NCBI RefSeq assembly: GCF_014636935.1
Contig: NZ_BMES01000003.1
Span: 494,977 to 558,976 of the forward strand
DNA length: 64,000 nt
Reading direction: 5' to 3'
DNA from: Alsobacter metallidurans
Lineage (GTDB): Bacteria > Pseudomonadota > Alphaproteobacteria > Rhizobiales > Beijerinckiaceae
Within the stretch, counting starts at the first letter, position 1. Each line of letters starts with the position of its first letter. Positions 19,258 to 30,042 of the stretch are shown here, piece after piece. A program made the position numbers and the translations under genes. The notes under the pieces were generated by a model. That model saw nothing but the letters and a program-made list of their open reading frames with translations. It was not told the origin of the DNA and did no database searches.

Positions 19258-20475
19258 ATGCGACAGGGTCCCACCACGGCCTTTGTGGGCCGCGGCCTGT
19301 CCGACCTGGCCGGACGCACCATCCTGCAGGTCGTTCCGGACCTGGAAGCCGGCGGCGTGGAGCGCACCACCGTGGATGTCGCCGAGGGGTTGGCCGCCGC
19401 GGGCGCGCGCGCGCTGGTGGCGACCGAGGGCGGCCGCCTGGTGGCCGAGCTGCAGGCCAAGGGCGGGATCTGGATCCCGTTTCCGGCCAAGACCAAGAAC
19501 CCGCTGGCGATGCTCGCCAATGTTCGACGTCTCAGGGCCATCTGCCTCGACGAGGGCGTCGACATCGTCCATGCCCGCTCGCGGGCCCCGGCCTGGAGCG
19601 CGATGGCGGCCAGCCGGGCGCTGCGCCTGCCGTTTGTGACCACCTATGCGGGCAGCTACTCGGGCAAGTCGGCCGTGAAGGTGCTCTACAATTCCGTGAT
19701 GGCGCGCGGCGACGCCGTGATCGCGAACTCGCACTACACCGCCGACCTGATCGGGCGCATGCACCCCTTCGCGCGCGAGAAGGTGCGGGTGATCCACCGC
19801 GGCACGGACCTCCGGGCCTTCGCGCCCCATGCGGTGGAGCCCGAGCGCGTGGAGGCGCTGCGCAAGCAGTGGGGCGTGGAGCCGCACCAGCGCGTGGTGC
19901 TGCTGGCCGCCCGCCTGACCGGCTGGAAAGGCCAGAAGGTGCTGATCGAGGCCGCCAAGATGCTGGTGGACCGCGGCGTGCGCGATCTCGCGATTGTGCT
20001 GGCGGGCGATCCGCAAGGGCGGGATGGCTACGTCAAGGAGCTCGACGGACTCACGGCGAAACTCGGCCTCAAGGACGTCGTCTACCGGGCCGGGCATTGC
20101 GCCGACATGCCGGCCGCCTTCATGGCCGCCTCGGTGGTGACGGTGCCGTCCACCGAGCCGGAGGCGTTCGGGCGCTCGGCCGTGGAGGCGCAGGCCATGG
20201 GCGCGCCCGTGGTCGTGTCGGACCTGGGCGCGGTGCCCGAAACCGTGCTCGCGCCCCCGCAGGCGCCGCCTTCGGCCCGCACGGGCTGGCGCGTGCCGGC
20301 CGGCGACGCCGCCGCGCTCGCGGATGCGGTCGGGCAGGCGCTGCACTTGGGAGCGAGCGCACGGGACGCGCTGGCGTCGCGCGCCAGGGCGCATGTGGAG
20401 GCCCACTTCTCCCTCAGTCGCATGGTCAAGGAGACGCTGGATCTTTATTCAGCGCTGCTGGCCAAGGATCGATAA
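19258..20475 (+). CDS. GT4-type glycosyltransferase
   Basis: A 405-residue GT-B enzyme that transfers a sugar from a nucleotide donor, probably in cell-envelope or exopolysaccharide synthesis. The N-terminal half carries the acceptor-side loop DLEAGGVERTTVD (residues about 28-40). The C-terminal half has the GT4 donor site: VLLAARLTGWKGQKVLIEA and the E-x7-E motif in EPEAFGRSAVEAQAMGAPVVVSD. The ATG at 19258 follows GGAGGCG. The acceptor cannot be read from sequence. It stands alone between the hydrolase and infC rather than in a polysaccharide cluster. Confidence 0.9.
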   Translation: MRQGPTTAFVGRGLSDLAGRTILQVVPDLEAGGVERTTVDVAEGLAAAGARALVATEGGRLVAELQAKGGIWIPFPAKTKNPLAMLANVRRLRAICLDEGVDIVHARSRAPAWSAMAASRALRLPFVTTYAGSYSGKSAVKVLYNSVMARGDAVIANSHYTADLIGRMHPFAREKVRVIHRGTDLRAFAPHAVEPERVEALRKQWGVEPHQRVVLLAARLTGWKGQKVLIEAAKMLVDRGVRDLAIVLAGDPQGRDGYVKELDGLTAKLGLKDVVYRAGHCADMPAAFMAASVVTVPSTEPEAFGRSAVEAQAMGAPVVVSDLGAVPETVLAPPQAPPSARTGWRVPAGDAAALADAVGQALHLGASARDALASRARAHVEAHFSLSRMVKETLDLYSALLAKDR

Positions 20476-20611
20476 ACGAATTCGCCAGCCGTGAGTTGAC
20501 TTCGCGGAGCTTTCTGCGAATTTCCCACGTTGCCGTCAACAACGCCCGCCGCCGACCCCTATGGCCGATCGGTTCTGCCCGGAAGGGGCGGGCCCAGAGG
20601 AGACTAAAGCC

Positions 20612-21154
20612 ATTCGCAGACCTATGAGAGCCGCTCCGGTCCCGCAGAAGGATGGGCCCCGCGCCAATCGCGACATCCGCGGCGTTCGCGAAGTGCAGCT
20701 GATCGACGAGACCGGCGCCAACCAGGGCATCGTCCAGTTTCTGGACGCCCTGAAGATGGCCGAAGACGCAGGCCTGGACCTCGTCGAGATCGCGCCGAAC
20801 TCGGCCCCGCCCGTCTGCAAGATCCTCGACCACGGCAAATACAAGTTCAACGAGCAGAAAAAAGCCGCCGAGGCCCGCAAGAAGCAGAAGACCGTCGAGG
20901 TCAAGGAGATCAAGCTCCGCCCCGGCATCGACGACCACGACTACGGGGTCAAGATGAAGGCCGTGCGCCGCTTCTTCGAGGAAGGCGACAAGGTCAAGGT
21001 CACGCTGCGCTTCCGCGGCCGCGAAATGGCCCACCAGGACCTCGGCATCAAGCTGCTCGAGCGCGTCAAGGCCGAGATGCTGGACGTCTCCAAGGTCGAG
21101 TCCGAGCCGATGCTCGAAGGCCGCCAGATGGTGATGATCATGGCGCCGCGCTAA
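20612..21154 (+). CDS. infC: Translation initiation factor IF-3, probable ATT start
   Basis: Keeps 30S subunits free of 50S and proofreads start-codon pairing. From an ATT at 20612 the product is 180 residues. The site AGAGGAGA (20596-20603) sits 8 nt upstream, the ideal distance, whereas the next ATG (20624) is 20 nt from it and the upstream ATG (20561) has no site and adds unrelated sequence. The N-domain contains [19 protein letters not shown] and the linker [23 protein letters not shown]; the C-domain contains [12 protein letters not shown] and [12 protein letters not shown]. Non-ATG starts allow IF-3 to autoregulate in other bacteria. A strong terminator follows. Confidence 0.95.
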   Translation: MRRPMRAAPVPQKDGPRANRDIRGVREVQLIDETGANQGIVQFLDALKMAEDAGLDLVEIAPNSAPPVCKILDHGKYKFNEQKKAAEARKKQKTVEVKEIKLRPGIDDHDYGVKMKAVRRFFEEGDKVKVTLRFRGREMAHQDLGIKLLERVKAEMLDVSKVESEPMLEGRQMVMIMAPR

Positions 21155-21175
21155 GCGCAGCCCCACTCTTTCAGC

Positions 21176-21212
21176 AAAAAGCCGCCGCGAACCCCGCGGC
21201 GGCTTTTTTGTT
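21176..21212 (+). terminator. Intrinsic terminator after infC
   Basis: GCCGCCGCG (21181-21189) pairs with CGCGGCGGC (21195-21203) around AACCC, flanked by AAAAA before and TTTTTTGTTTTT after. It is a textbook rho-independent terminator. Confidence 0.95.
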
Positions 21213-21264
21213 TTTGGACGCTTTCGATGCGCCGGGAATGCAGGCTAAACATCCCGGAGCCTCG

Positions 21265-21350
21265 CCGTCATTGCGAGCGACAGCGAAGCAATCCAGTCTA
21301 ACGCTTGGCCTTTTAGACTGGATTGCTTCGCCTCCGGCTCGCAATGACGG
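21265..21350. repeat. 86-bp palindromic intergenic repeat (REP-like)
   Basis: The left arm starts CCGTCATTGCGAGC (21265) and continues through GCGAAGCAATCCAGTCTAA to 21301; the right arm is the complement, TTAGACTGGATTGCTTCGC (21313) to GCTCGCAATGACGG (21350). Arms pair nearly perfectly with a small internal bubble (ACA versus CTCCG) and an 11-base loop. The CGTCATTGCGAGC...GAAGCAATCC motif is a known, widely dispersed repeat in alphaproteobacteria and other bacteria. It lies between infC and the convergent DUF1003 gene. Confidence 0.9.
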
Positions 21351-21366
21351 GAGGTTGGCGAGCGTC

Positions 21367-21918
21367 CTACACGGCCCGCAGCCGGTCCCGCGCTTCGTCG
21401 CGGCTGTCCTTCAGGGCGCTGGCCTGCAGGGACACGAGCTGCTCGATCTGCGCCTGGAGCCGGTCGACCTTGTCGTGCAGCTCCGCGATGGCGGTCTCGG
21501 ACTTGACGTTGACCTCGTAGTCGAGCGCCGCCGCCAGCCGGTCCTTCGCGGCCTGCCGGTTCTGCGACATCATGATCACGGGCGCCTGAAGGGCCGCCAC
21601 CATGGAGAGCAGCAGGTTCAGGAACACGAACGGGTAGGGATCGAAGGCGTTCTTCGCCAGGATGGCGGCGTTCACGACGGCCCAGACGCCCAGAAAGGCG
21701 ACGCAGCCGATAATGAAGCCCCAGGAGCCGCCCACCGCCGCGACCTTGTCGGCGATGCGCTCGCTCCAGGTCAGGCGGTCGTCGAAGACCTGGTTGACGT
21801 CGCGGGCGACGTGCATGCGGCGGGCGACGCGCGCGATGACGCGCCGGTCACGCTCGCACAGGGGGGATACGCCTGCGTGAAGCAGGTGCTGGGCGAGATA
21901 ACGGATCTCGTTGCTCAT
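21367..21918 (-). CDS. DUF1003 family membrane protein
   Basis: A 183-residue protein with the family pattern: a cytoplasmic N-terminal part (ERDRRVIARVARR, then DRLTWSERIADKVAAVGGSW), two membrane helices (about 68-88, GFIIGCVAFLGVWAVVNAAI; and about 97-117, PFVFLNLLLSMVAALQAPVIMM) and the signature MSQNRQAAKDRLAAALDYEVN. A C-terminal coiled coil follows (IAELHDKVDRLQAQIEQL). Function is unknown in the family; the coiled coil suggests self-assembly. It converges on infC. Confidence 0.88.
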   Translation of the reverse strand: MSNEIRYLAQHLLHAGVSPLCERDRRVIARVARRMHVARDVNQVFDDRLTWSERIADKVAAVGGSWGFIIGCVAFLGVWAVVNAAILAKNAFDPYPFVFLNLLLSMVAALQAPVIMMSQNRQAAKDRLAAALDYEVNVKSETAIAELHDKVDRLQAQIEQLVSLQASALKDSRDEARDRLRAV

Positions 21919-22326
21919 GGCTCACTCTCTTTCCGACCGGCCGCTGGCGGCGGATCGGGAGCGAGCGGATCCTCAGGATCAGCGTACCCGAACGGCCGTC
22001 AACGGCGCGGTCAATCGACTGGGACTGTCGCTGGGCATTGTGGTTCGGTGTCCTGATGGGGCCGGACGGGCAGAACTCGCGCGGCTGGTTCGGAAAATGC
22101 GTCAGCGAGCGGATTTGTCAACCCCGTGAGCCGCTTGCCGGCCGCCGAAAAGCCGCGCTGTCGCGTCCCGGGCTGATGCGCCGCGGCCACGCCCGGCGGC
22201 TTCTTGCGAATCCAGTTCTCTTGCGCGCCCTGACCGTCTAAACACCGTGCTGAGAACTGCGGCATGCTCGGCATGGCCGCGAGAGTGATTCGCGAGGCGC
22301 GACCGCGCCGCGGCTTCGGCGGAACC
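21919..22326. other. 408-bp gap between divergent DUF1003 and miaB genes
   Basis: No gene, tRNA or repeat is recognised. The region is GC-rich without a convincing promoter pair; it must hold the upstream signals of both flanking genes. The miaB frame stays open to an upstream ATG at 22264, so the last 63 bases could be coding if that start is used. Confidence 0.4.
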
Positions 22327-23699
<1,373 letters not shown>

Positions 23700-23703
<4 letters not shown>

Positions 23704-24821
23704 AAGAGCAGGATGCTCGGCAGCGCAAAGCCGGTCTCGCGCGTTCAACGGACGACCATGAGAGAAAAGAGGCTTCCTTGAGATCAGCCGAGGGCGTCAA
23801 TCGTTTCACCGTCAAGCCGCGCGGCGGCATCGCCGAGGCCGCCGAGATCAAGCTGACATTCGAGGACAACCGGCTGGCCAGCCTGGTGTTCGGCCAATAC
23901 GACCAGAACCTCGCTCATCTGGAGCGCCGGCTCGGCGTGGTCGCCAACGCCAACGGCAACAACGTGATCCTGAAAGGGACGCCGGACAACACCGAGCAGG
24001 CCCGGGTGGTGCTGGAGCGGCTCTACGCCCGCGTGCAGCTGAACGAGGCGCTGAGCCCCGGGGACGTGGACGGCGTGATCCAGGAAACCGCCATGCAGGG
24101 CGTGCTGTTTCCCGCGGTCGCCGAAGCCGGATCTTCCTCCTTCGAAGAGATCGGAACGCGCCGCCGGCGCGTACGGGCCCGCAACGCCGCCCAGCATTCC
24201 TATCTGCGGCTGCTGAAGCGCCAGGAGCTCGTGTTCGCCGAAGGTCCGGCCGGCACCGGCAAGACCTGGCTGGCGGTGGGCTACGCGGTGCAACTTCTCG
24301 AGCAGGGCGTGGTCGAAAAGCTGATCCTGTCGCGGCCGGCCGTGGAGGCGGGCGAGCGGCTCGGCTTCCTGCCGGGCGACATGAAGGAGAAGGTCGACCC
24401 CTATCTCCGCCCGATCTACGACGCGCTCTATGACTTCATGGAGGCCCGCCATGTCGAGCGCGGCATGCAGACCGGCATGATCGAGATCGCGCCGCTCGCC
24501 TTCATGCGCGGCCGCACGCTCACCAACGCGATCGTGCTGCTGGACGAGGCCCAGAACACCACCACGATGCAGATGAAGATGTTCCTCACCCGCCTGGGCG
24601 AGGGCTCGCGCATGATCATCACGGGCGACCCGAGCCAGATCGACCTCCCGCCGGGCCAGAAGTCCGGCCTCGTGGAGGCGGTTCGCATCCTGGACGGCGT
24701 CGAGGGCATCGGCCGCGTGACCTTCAAGGAAGGCGACGTGGTGCGCCACGATCTCGTGCGCCGCATCGTCGGGGCATACGAGGCGGACTTCCGCGGCGAG
24801 ACGCCCCAGCGCACGCCATGA
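23700..24821 (+). CDS. phoH: PhoH family ATPase
   Basis: Putative RNA-linked ATPase of the PhoH/YbeZ family. Residues 45-125 form the N-terminal KH-like domain ([27 protein letters not shown]). The ATPase part has Walker A GPAGTGKT (near 183-190), Walker [10 protein letters not shown] and sensor [10 protein letters not shown]. The GTG at 23700 overlaps the miaB TGA (GTGA), giving 373 residues. A TTG at 23778, 5 nt after AAGAGG, is a strong alternative start that removes 26 residues. YbeZ partners YbeY in ribosome quality control, and ybeY follows by 12 nt. Confidence 0.94.
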
Positions 24822-24833
24822 GGGCCGTCTGAC

Positions 24834-25349
24834 ATGACGGGACCGACCGTCGACACCCAGGAGGAAAGCCCGCTCTGGCGGGCGCTGCCGCAAGCCGAGG
24901 CGCTGGCTAAAAAAGCCGTCGCGGCCGCGGCGGCGGGCGCGGGCGTGCGGCTCCTGCCGGGCGCGGAAGTCAGCCTGCTGCTCACCGACGACGCCCACAT
25001 GCGTGAGATCAACCAGCAGTGGCGCGACAAGGACAAGCCCACCAACGTGCTGTCGTTTCCGGCCGTCGAGGGCCCGAAAGTGTCGAAGTCGCCGTTCCTG
25101 GGCGACATCGCTGTCGCGTTCGAAACGCTCCAGCGCGAGGCCGAGGACGACGGCAAGAGCGTCGCCGACCATTTCACGCATCTGGTGGTGCACGGCTTCC
25201 TGCATCTGCTCGGCCATGATCACATCGTGGCCGAGGACGCCGAGCGCATGGAAGCGCTCGAGGTCGCCATTCTGGCCACGCTTGGGGTCGCCGACCCTTA
25301 CGCGGACCGCCCCCTTGACGAGGAGACGCCGTCCGTCAGGATGGCTTGA
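24834..25349 (+). CDS. ybeY: Endoribonuclease YbeY
   Basis: Metal-dependent RNase needed for 16S rRNA 3' maturation and 70S quality control. The 171-residue protein has the invariant HGFLHLLGHDH (H-x3-H-x5-H zinc site) and the preceding KPTNVLSFP and FLGDIAVA motifs. Position between phoH and corC is the classical arrangement. The stop overlaps a TTG upstream of the corC start. Confidence 0.96.
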   Translation: MTGPTVDTQEESPLWRALPQAEALAKKAVAAAAAGAGVRLLPGAEVSLLLTDDAHMREINQQWRDKDKPTNVLSFPAVEGPKVSKSPFLGDIAVAFETLQREAEDDGKSVADHFTHLVVHGFLHLLGHDHIVAEDAERMEALEVAILATLGVADPYADRPLDEETPSVRMA

Positions 25350-25354
25350 GCACC

Positions 25355-26434
25355 ATGACGTCCGAAGACACATCCAGCGGCTCGACCAACGGCTCCACAC
25401 GCGGATCCGGTCAGGCTGAAGCGCGCGACACGCCCGGCGAAAGTTTTATCGACCGGTTCCTGTCGCGCCTTGGGATCAGGCACGCCCAGAGCTTCCGCGA
25501 CGATCTCGAGGAGGCGCTCGCCGAAAGCGGCGCGGATTTCGCCCCGCTCGAGCGCGCGATGCTGAAGAATGTGCTCGGCCTGCGCACCCACCGGGTCGAC
25601 GACGTGATGGTGCCGCGCGCCGACATCGTCGCGGTTCCGATCGAGATCACGCTGGGCGAGCTTCTGCGCGTGTTCCGCACGGCCGGCCATTCGCGCCTGC
25701 CGGTCTACGCCGAGACGCTGGATGACCCCCGCGGCATGGTGCACATCCGCGACTTCCTGGACTACATGGCCACCCGCGCCGAAACCGCCAAGGCGCCGGG
25801 CCGGCGTCGCGCCCTGCCGGCGGGCGCGCCCGACCTCGGCAAGGTGGATCTCTCGATCCCGCTCTCGGCCGCCAAGATCCTGCGGCCGGTTCTGTTCGTG
25901 CCGCCGTCGATGCCGGCCATGGACCTCTTGGTGAAGATGCAGGCCTCGCGCACCCACATGGCGCTCGTGATCGACGAATACGGCGGCACGGACGGGCTGG
26001 TGTCGATCGAGGACCTGGTGGAGATCATCGTCGGCGACATCGAGGACGAGCACGACCTCCAGGACGCCCCCATGATCACCAAGGCGCCGGACGGGTCCTA
26101 TCTGGCGGACGCCCGCACGAGCCTGGAGGAGGCCTCGGCCGAACTCACCGTGGATCTCGCCCATGGCGAGATGGCCGAGGACGTCGACACGCTGGGCGGC
26201 CTCATCGCCGCCCTGGTGGGCCGCGTGCCGGTGCGGGGCGAGGTGATCGCCCATCCGGCCGGCGTGGAGTTCGAAATCCTGGACGCCGACCCCCGCCGCA
26301 TCAAGCGGCTGCGCATTCACACCAGCGCGCTCGAGGCGCTGCCCCCGCCGGACGCCCCCCTCAGTCTGCCCCCGCCCCGGGCCGCGATCACGGATCAATC
26401 CTTCCCCGCCGCGCCCGACGCCAAGCAAGGCTGA
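25355..26434 (+). CDS. Hemolysin-family CBS-domain protein (CorC/TlyC type)
   Basis: A 359-residue soluble CBS-pair protein. Residues about 50-85 contain the linker ending [15 protein letters not shown]; two CBS motifs span about 70-215 with [24 protein letters not shown] and [24 protein letters not shown]-type sequence. The C-terminal CorC_HlyC (transporter-associated) domain follows, with [19 protein letters not shown]. The family is linked to magnesium and cobalt efflux regulation. The ATG at 25355 was preferred to a TTG at 25346 that overlaps the ybeY stop. A Pro-rich tail of about 30 residues ends the protein. lnt follows by 9 nt. Confidence 0.93.
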   Translation: [359 protein letters not shown]

Positions 26435-26443
26435 ACAGGCCGC

Positions 26444-28039
26444 ATGAACAATCTCGCCCACCGCATCATCCTCGCCTGGGGATGGCGACGCCTCGCGCTG
26501 GCCTTCGGGGCCGGCGCGCTGGGCGCGCTCGCGATGCCGCCTTTCGGCATCCTGCCCGCCCTGATGGTCTCGCTGACGCTCGCGGTCTGGCTGCTGGACG
26601 GCTCGGCGGCCGATGTCGGCCGCATGTCGCGCGCCACGCTTGGCCATGCGGCCCTGGCGGGCTGGTTTTTCGGCTTCGGCTATTTCGTCGCCGGGCTGTG
26701 GTGGCTGGGCTCGGCCTTTCTGGTGGAGGCCGACCAGTTCGCCTGGCTGATGCCGCTCGGCGTGGTCGGGCTGCCGGCCGTGCTGGCCGTCTATACGGCG
26801 CTCGCCTTTGTGCTCGCCCGCATCATCTGGACGCCCGGGCCGATGCGGATCGTCTCGCTGGCGCTGGCCCTGACGGCGACCGAGTGGCTGCGCTCGGTGC
26901 TGTTCACCGGCTTTCCCTGGAACGAGTTCGGAATGGCGCTGGGCGGCCATCTGTGGCTCGCGCAGGCGGCGTCCTGGATGGGCCTGCACGGGCTGACGCT
27001 GCTGGCGACGCTGATCTGCGCCGCCCCCGCGACGATCGCAACCGGCGCCAGCGGGCGCGAACGCTGGGCCGCGCCGGCGGCCGCTCTCGCCGCGCTCGTG
27101 CTGCTGGCGGGCTTCGGCGGCCTGCGGCTCGCCACGGGCGCGACCGCGATGGCCCCGAACGTGTCTCTCCGGATCGTGCAGCCGAACGTGCCGCAGGACG
27201 ACAAGTTCAGGCCGGAAAACCGGGACGCCATCATGTCCCGCTACCTTTCGCTCAGCGACCGCGCCACGTCGCCGGACCACCCCGGAATGGCCAAGGTGAC
27301 GCACCTCATCTGGCCGGAAAGCGCCTTCCCGTTCATTCTGGCGCGCGACCCCACCGCACTGGCGCAGATCGCCCAGATGCTCCCCAAGGGGGCCGTGCTG
27401 GTGACCGGCGCTGTGCGCTCGGCGGAGCCGTTGCCGGGCGAGCGCGGGCGACGCTATTTCAACGCCGTCCAGGTGGTGGCCGACGACGGAACCATCGTGG
27501 ACAGCTCCGACAAGGCGCATCTCGTCCCGTTCGGCGAATACCTGCCCTTCAACGACGCCCTCACGGCCCTGGGGCTGCGCCAGTTCGTGAATGCGCCGGG
27601 CGGGTTCGAGGCGGGCGTCCGGCGCAAGATGCTGGCTGTCCCCGGCCTGCCGCCCGTTGCGCCGCTGATCTGCTACGAGGCGATCTTCCCCGGCGAGGCG
27701 AAGCCCGAGCAGGGCGATCCGGGCGTGCTGCTGAACCTCACCAACGACGCCTGGTTCGGGCTGACGCCTGGCCCATACCAGCATTTCGCGCAGGCCCGGC
27801 TACGGGCGATCGAGGAAGGCCTGCCGCTGATCCGCGCCGCGAATGACGGGATCTCGGCCGTTGTAGACCCGTATGGCCGCATTATCGGGGCCCTGCCGCT
27901 CGGCGTCGACGGCGTCCTTGATTCGCGCCTGCCCGCACGCTTGGCGGGCACACCGTTCAGCTCCTATGGCAACCTGCTGGCGCTGCTGATGTTTTCGTTT
28001 TCATCAATCCTGTTGACCATTCGTTTGCAACGTAATTGA
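26444..28039 (+). CDS. lnt: Apolipoprotein N-acyltransferase
   Basis: Inner-membrane enzyme that N-acylates the Cys of lipoproteins, the last step of their maturation. The 531-residue protein has about six N-terminal membrane helices (to residue 230) with the typical FPWNEFG motif, then a periplasmic nitrilase-like domain. Its Glu-Lys-Cys triad is seen in IWPESAFPF (Glu), DKAHLVPFGEYLP (Lys) and ICYEAIFPGE (Cys). NLTNDAWFGLTPGPYQHF and a C-terminal anchoring helix complete the pattern. It follows corC as in most proteobacteria. Confidence 0.96.
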   Translation: MNNLAHRIILAWGWRRLALAFGAGALGALAMPPFGILPALMVSLTLAVWLLDGSAADVGRMSRATLGHAALAGWFFGFGYFVAGLWWLGSAFLVEADQFAWLMPLGVVGLPAVLAVYTALAFVLARIIWTPGPMRIVSLALALTATEWLRSVLFTGFPWNEFGMALGGHLWLAQAASWMGLHGLTLLATLICAAPATIATGASGRERWAAPAAALAALVLLAGFGGLRLATGATAMAPNVSLRIVQPNVPQDDKFRPENRDAIMSRYLSLSDRATSPDHPGMAKVTHLIWPESAFPFILARDPTALAQIAQMLPKGAVLVTGAVRSAEPLPGERGRRYFNAVQVVADDGTIVDSSDKAHLVPFGEYLPFNDALTALGLRQFVNAPGGFEAGVRRKMLAVPGLPPVAPLICYEAIFPGEAKPEQGDPGVLLNLTNDAWFGLTPGPYQHFAQARLRAIEEGLPLIRAANDGISAVVDPYGRIIGALPLGVDGVLDSRLPARLAGTPFSSYGNLLALLMFSFSSILLTIRLQRN

Positions 28040-28190
28040 CAATAATCATCGGGTTGCGCTACGGTCGATTCAACCGTTGGTCGCCTCGGCAGGTTGCAAA
28101 ACGCTATCCGGGCTTCCTGCCGGCGAAACGCACAAGCGCAACGGCGGCGGTTCTGGGGGCAGGGCCGCGGGACCGCATCGCGGAGGCAAC

Positions 28191-28667
28191 ATGATGTTAA
28201 AGAAGGCTCCTAACCCGATCGACAAGCATGTCGGGAGCAGGGTTCGCATGCGTCGGGTTCTGGTTGGCATGAGCCAGGAAAAACTCGGCGAGGCGCTCGG
28301 CCTGACGTTCCAGCAGGTCCAGAAATACGAGAAGGGAACCAACCGCATCGGCGCGAGCCGCTTGCAGCAGATCTCCAAGATTCTCGGCATGCCGGTGGAG
28401 TTCTTCTTTGAAGGCTCGCCGCAGCCCGAGATGGAGACCGCCGGTTTCCGCGACGGCGCCGACACGACCTATGTGGCCGACTTCCTGGCCACCAACGAGG
28501 GCGTGCAACTCAACCGCGCCTTCCTGAAGATCAAGGACGCCAAGATCCGCCGCCGCATCGTCGACCTCGTGTCGTCCTTGGCCGGCACGGACGGGACTGC
28601 GATCCTGGCCGAGACCGGCTTTGCGGAGCCCGTGGCCGACCTGGTCCAGCCGCTCGTCGCCGAGTAA
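28191..28667 (+). CDS. XRE-family transcriptional regulator
   Basis: A 158-residue DNA-binding protein with a HTH_3 domain at residues about 12-70: VGSRVRMRRVLVGMSQEKLGEALGLTFQQVQKYEKG, then the conserved RIGASRLQQISKILGMPVEFFFEG. A C-terminal region ending QLNRAFLKIKDAKIRRRIVDLVSSL is typical of this rhizobial family located between lnt and metK; some members regulate exopolysaccharide or quorum-sensing traits. GGAGG lies 4 nt before the first ATG (28191) and 7 nt before a second (28194), which may be the true start. A hairpin follows the gene. Confidence 0.9.
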   Translation: MMLKKAPNPIDKHVGSRVRMRRVLVGMSQEKLGEALGLTFQQVQKYEKGTNRIGASRLQQISKILGMPVEFFFEGSPQPEMETAGFRDGADTTYVADFLATNEGVQLNRAFLKIKDAKIRRRIVDLVSSLAGTDGTAILAETGFAEPVADLVQPLVAE

Positions 28668-28697
28668 TCGGCGGACGCACGCGGTATCGACGCAAGC

Positions 28698-28729
28698 GCC
28701 CGCTCGCCCATCCGGCGGCGGGCTCTTTC
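28698..28729 (+). terminator. Probable terminator between the XRE regulator and metK
   Basis: GCCCGC (28698-28703) and GCGGGC (28718-28723) plus an inner CGCC/GGCG form an interrupted 10-bp stem with a one-base bulge, followed by TCTTTCG. The T tract is modest. It suggests metK has its own promoter in the following 110 bp. Confidence 0.5.
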
Positions 28730-28841
28730 GTTCGGAGTAACGAACGCGTCCGGCAATACGGCTTGACCAGAAGAACGCTCCCTGTCACGACACTCCGCTC
28801 AGTGGCGGCCTTTGCCGCTGAAAGGACAGGCGAGGGTCATC

Positions 28842-30032
28842 GTGGCGCGTTCGAGCTATCTGTTCACCAGCGAGTCCGTTTCGGAAGGTCACCCCGACAA
28901 GGTCTGCGACCGCATCTCCGACGAGATCGTGGACGCCTTCTACCGCATCGGTCCCGAGCAGGGCTGGGACCCCAAGGACATCCGCGTCGCCTGCGAGACG
29001 CTCGCCACCACCAACCGCCTGGTGATCGCCGGCGAAACGCGCGGCCCCGCCGTGCTGACGCGCGACTATCTCACCCATCTGGCCCGTCTCGCCGTGAAGG
29101 ACATCGGCTACGAGCAGGAGGGCTTCCACTGGGAGAACGCCCAGGTCGAGGTGCTGCTGCACGCGCAGTCGGCCGACATCGCCCAGGGCGTCGATTCGGC
29201 CGGCAACAAGGACGAAGGCGCGGGCGACCAGGGCATCATGTTCGGCTACGCCTGCCGCGAGACGCCCGAGCTGATGCCGGCCCCGATCTACTACGCGCAC
29301 GCGATCCTGGCGCGCATGTCCAAGGCGCGCCGCTCGGGCGAAAGCACCGTGCTGGGCCCAGACGCCAAGAGCCAGGTCACGGTGCGCTACGAGAACGGCA
29401 AGCCGGTCGGCGTGACCCAGATCGTGGTTTCGACCCAGCATCTCGACGCCGACCTGTCGTCGCACGACGTCCGCGCCATCGTGGAGCCCTATGCGCGCGA
29501 GGCGCTTCCGGAAGGCTGGATCTCGGCCGAAACCGTGTGGCATGTGAACCCGACCGGCAAGTTCGTGATCGGCGGCCCGGACGGCGATTGCGGCCTCACG
29601 GGCCGCAAGATCATCGTCGACACCTATGGCGGCGCGGCCCCGCATGGCGGCGGCGCCTTTTCGGGCAAGGATTCCACCAAGGTGGACCGCTCGGCCGCCT
29701 ACGCGGCCCGCTACCTCGCCAAGAACGTCGTGGCGGCCGGGCTGGCTGAGCGCTGCTCTCTGCAGCTCTCCTACGCCATCGGCGTCGCCAAGCCGCTCTC
29801 CATCTACGCCGATCTCTACGGCACGGGCCGGATCGACGAGGGCAAGCTCGAGCAGGCCCTGATGGACATCATGGACCTGACGCCGCGCGGCATCCGCACG
29901 CATCTGGGCCTGAACCGTCCGATCTACGCCCGCACGGCGGCCTACGGCCATTTTGGCCGCGCGGCCGAACAGGATGGCGGGTTCAGCTGGGAGAAGACGG
30001 ACCTCGCCGACCAGCTCAAGTCGCTGGCCTGA
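28842..30032 (+). CDS. metK: S-adenosylmethionine synthetase
   Basis: Makes SAM from methionine and ATP. The 396-residue product starts at a GTG (28842) that opens the canonical N terminus ([32 protein letters not shown]). Other signatures are [12 protein letters not shown] (hexapeptide-like motif), the P-loop-like [19 protein letters not shown] and the ATP-site HPDK. A TTG 30 nt upstream is in frame but unlikely. No SAM-binding riboswitch was recognised in the leader. trmB begins 10 nt later, a conserved pair. Confidence 0.97.
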   Translation: MARSSYLFTSESVSEGHPDKVCDRISDEIVDAFYRIGPEQGWDPKDIRVACETLATTNRLVIAGETRGPAVLTRDYLTHLARLAVKDIGYEQEGFHWENAQVEVLLHAQSADIAQGVDSAGNKDEGAGDQGIMFGYACRETPELMPAPIYYAHAILARMSKARRSGESTVLGPDAKSQVTVRYENGKPVGVTQIVVSTQHLDADLSSHDVRAIVEPYAREALPEGWISAETVWHVNPTGKFVIGGPDGDCGLTGRKIIVDTYGGAAPHGGGAFSGKDSTKVDRSAAYAARYLAKNVVAAGLAERCSLQLSYAIGVAKPLSIYADLYGTGRIDEGKLEQALMDIMDLTPRGIRTHLGLNRPIYARTAAYGHFGRAAEQDGGFSWEKTDLADQLKSLA

Positions 30033-30042
30033 GGATCGCGGC

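Noticed and set aside
28730..28841. Possible SAM riboswitch before metK
   Set aside because: The leader was compared by eye with SAM-II and SAM/SAH consensus features and does not show their conserved core. A covariance-model search could still change this.
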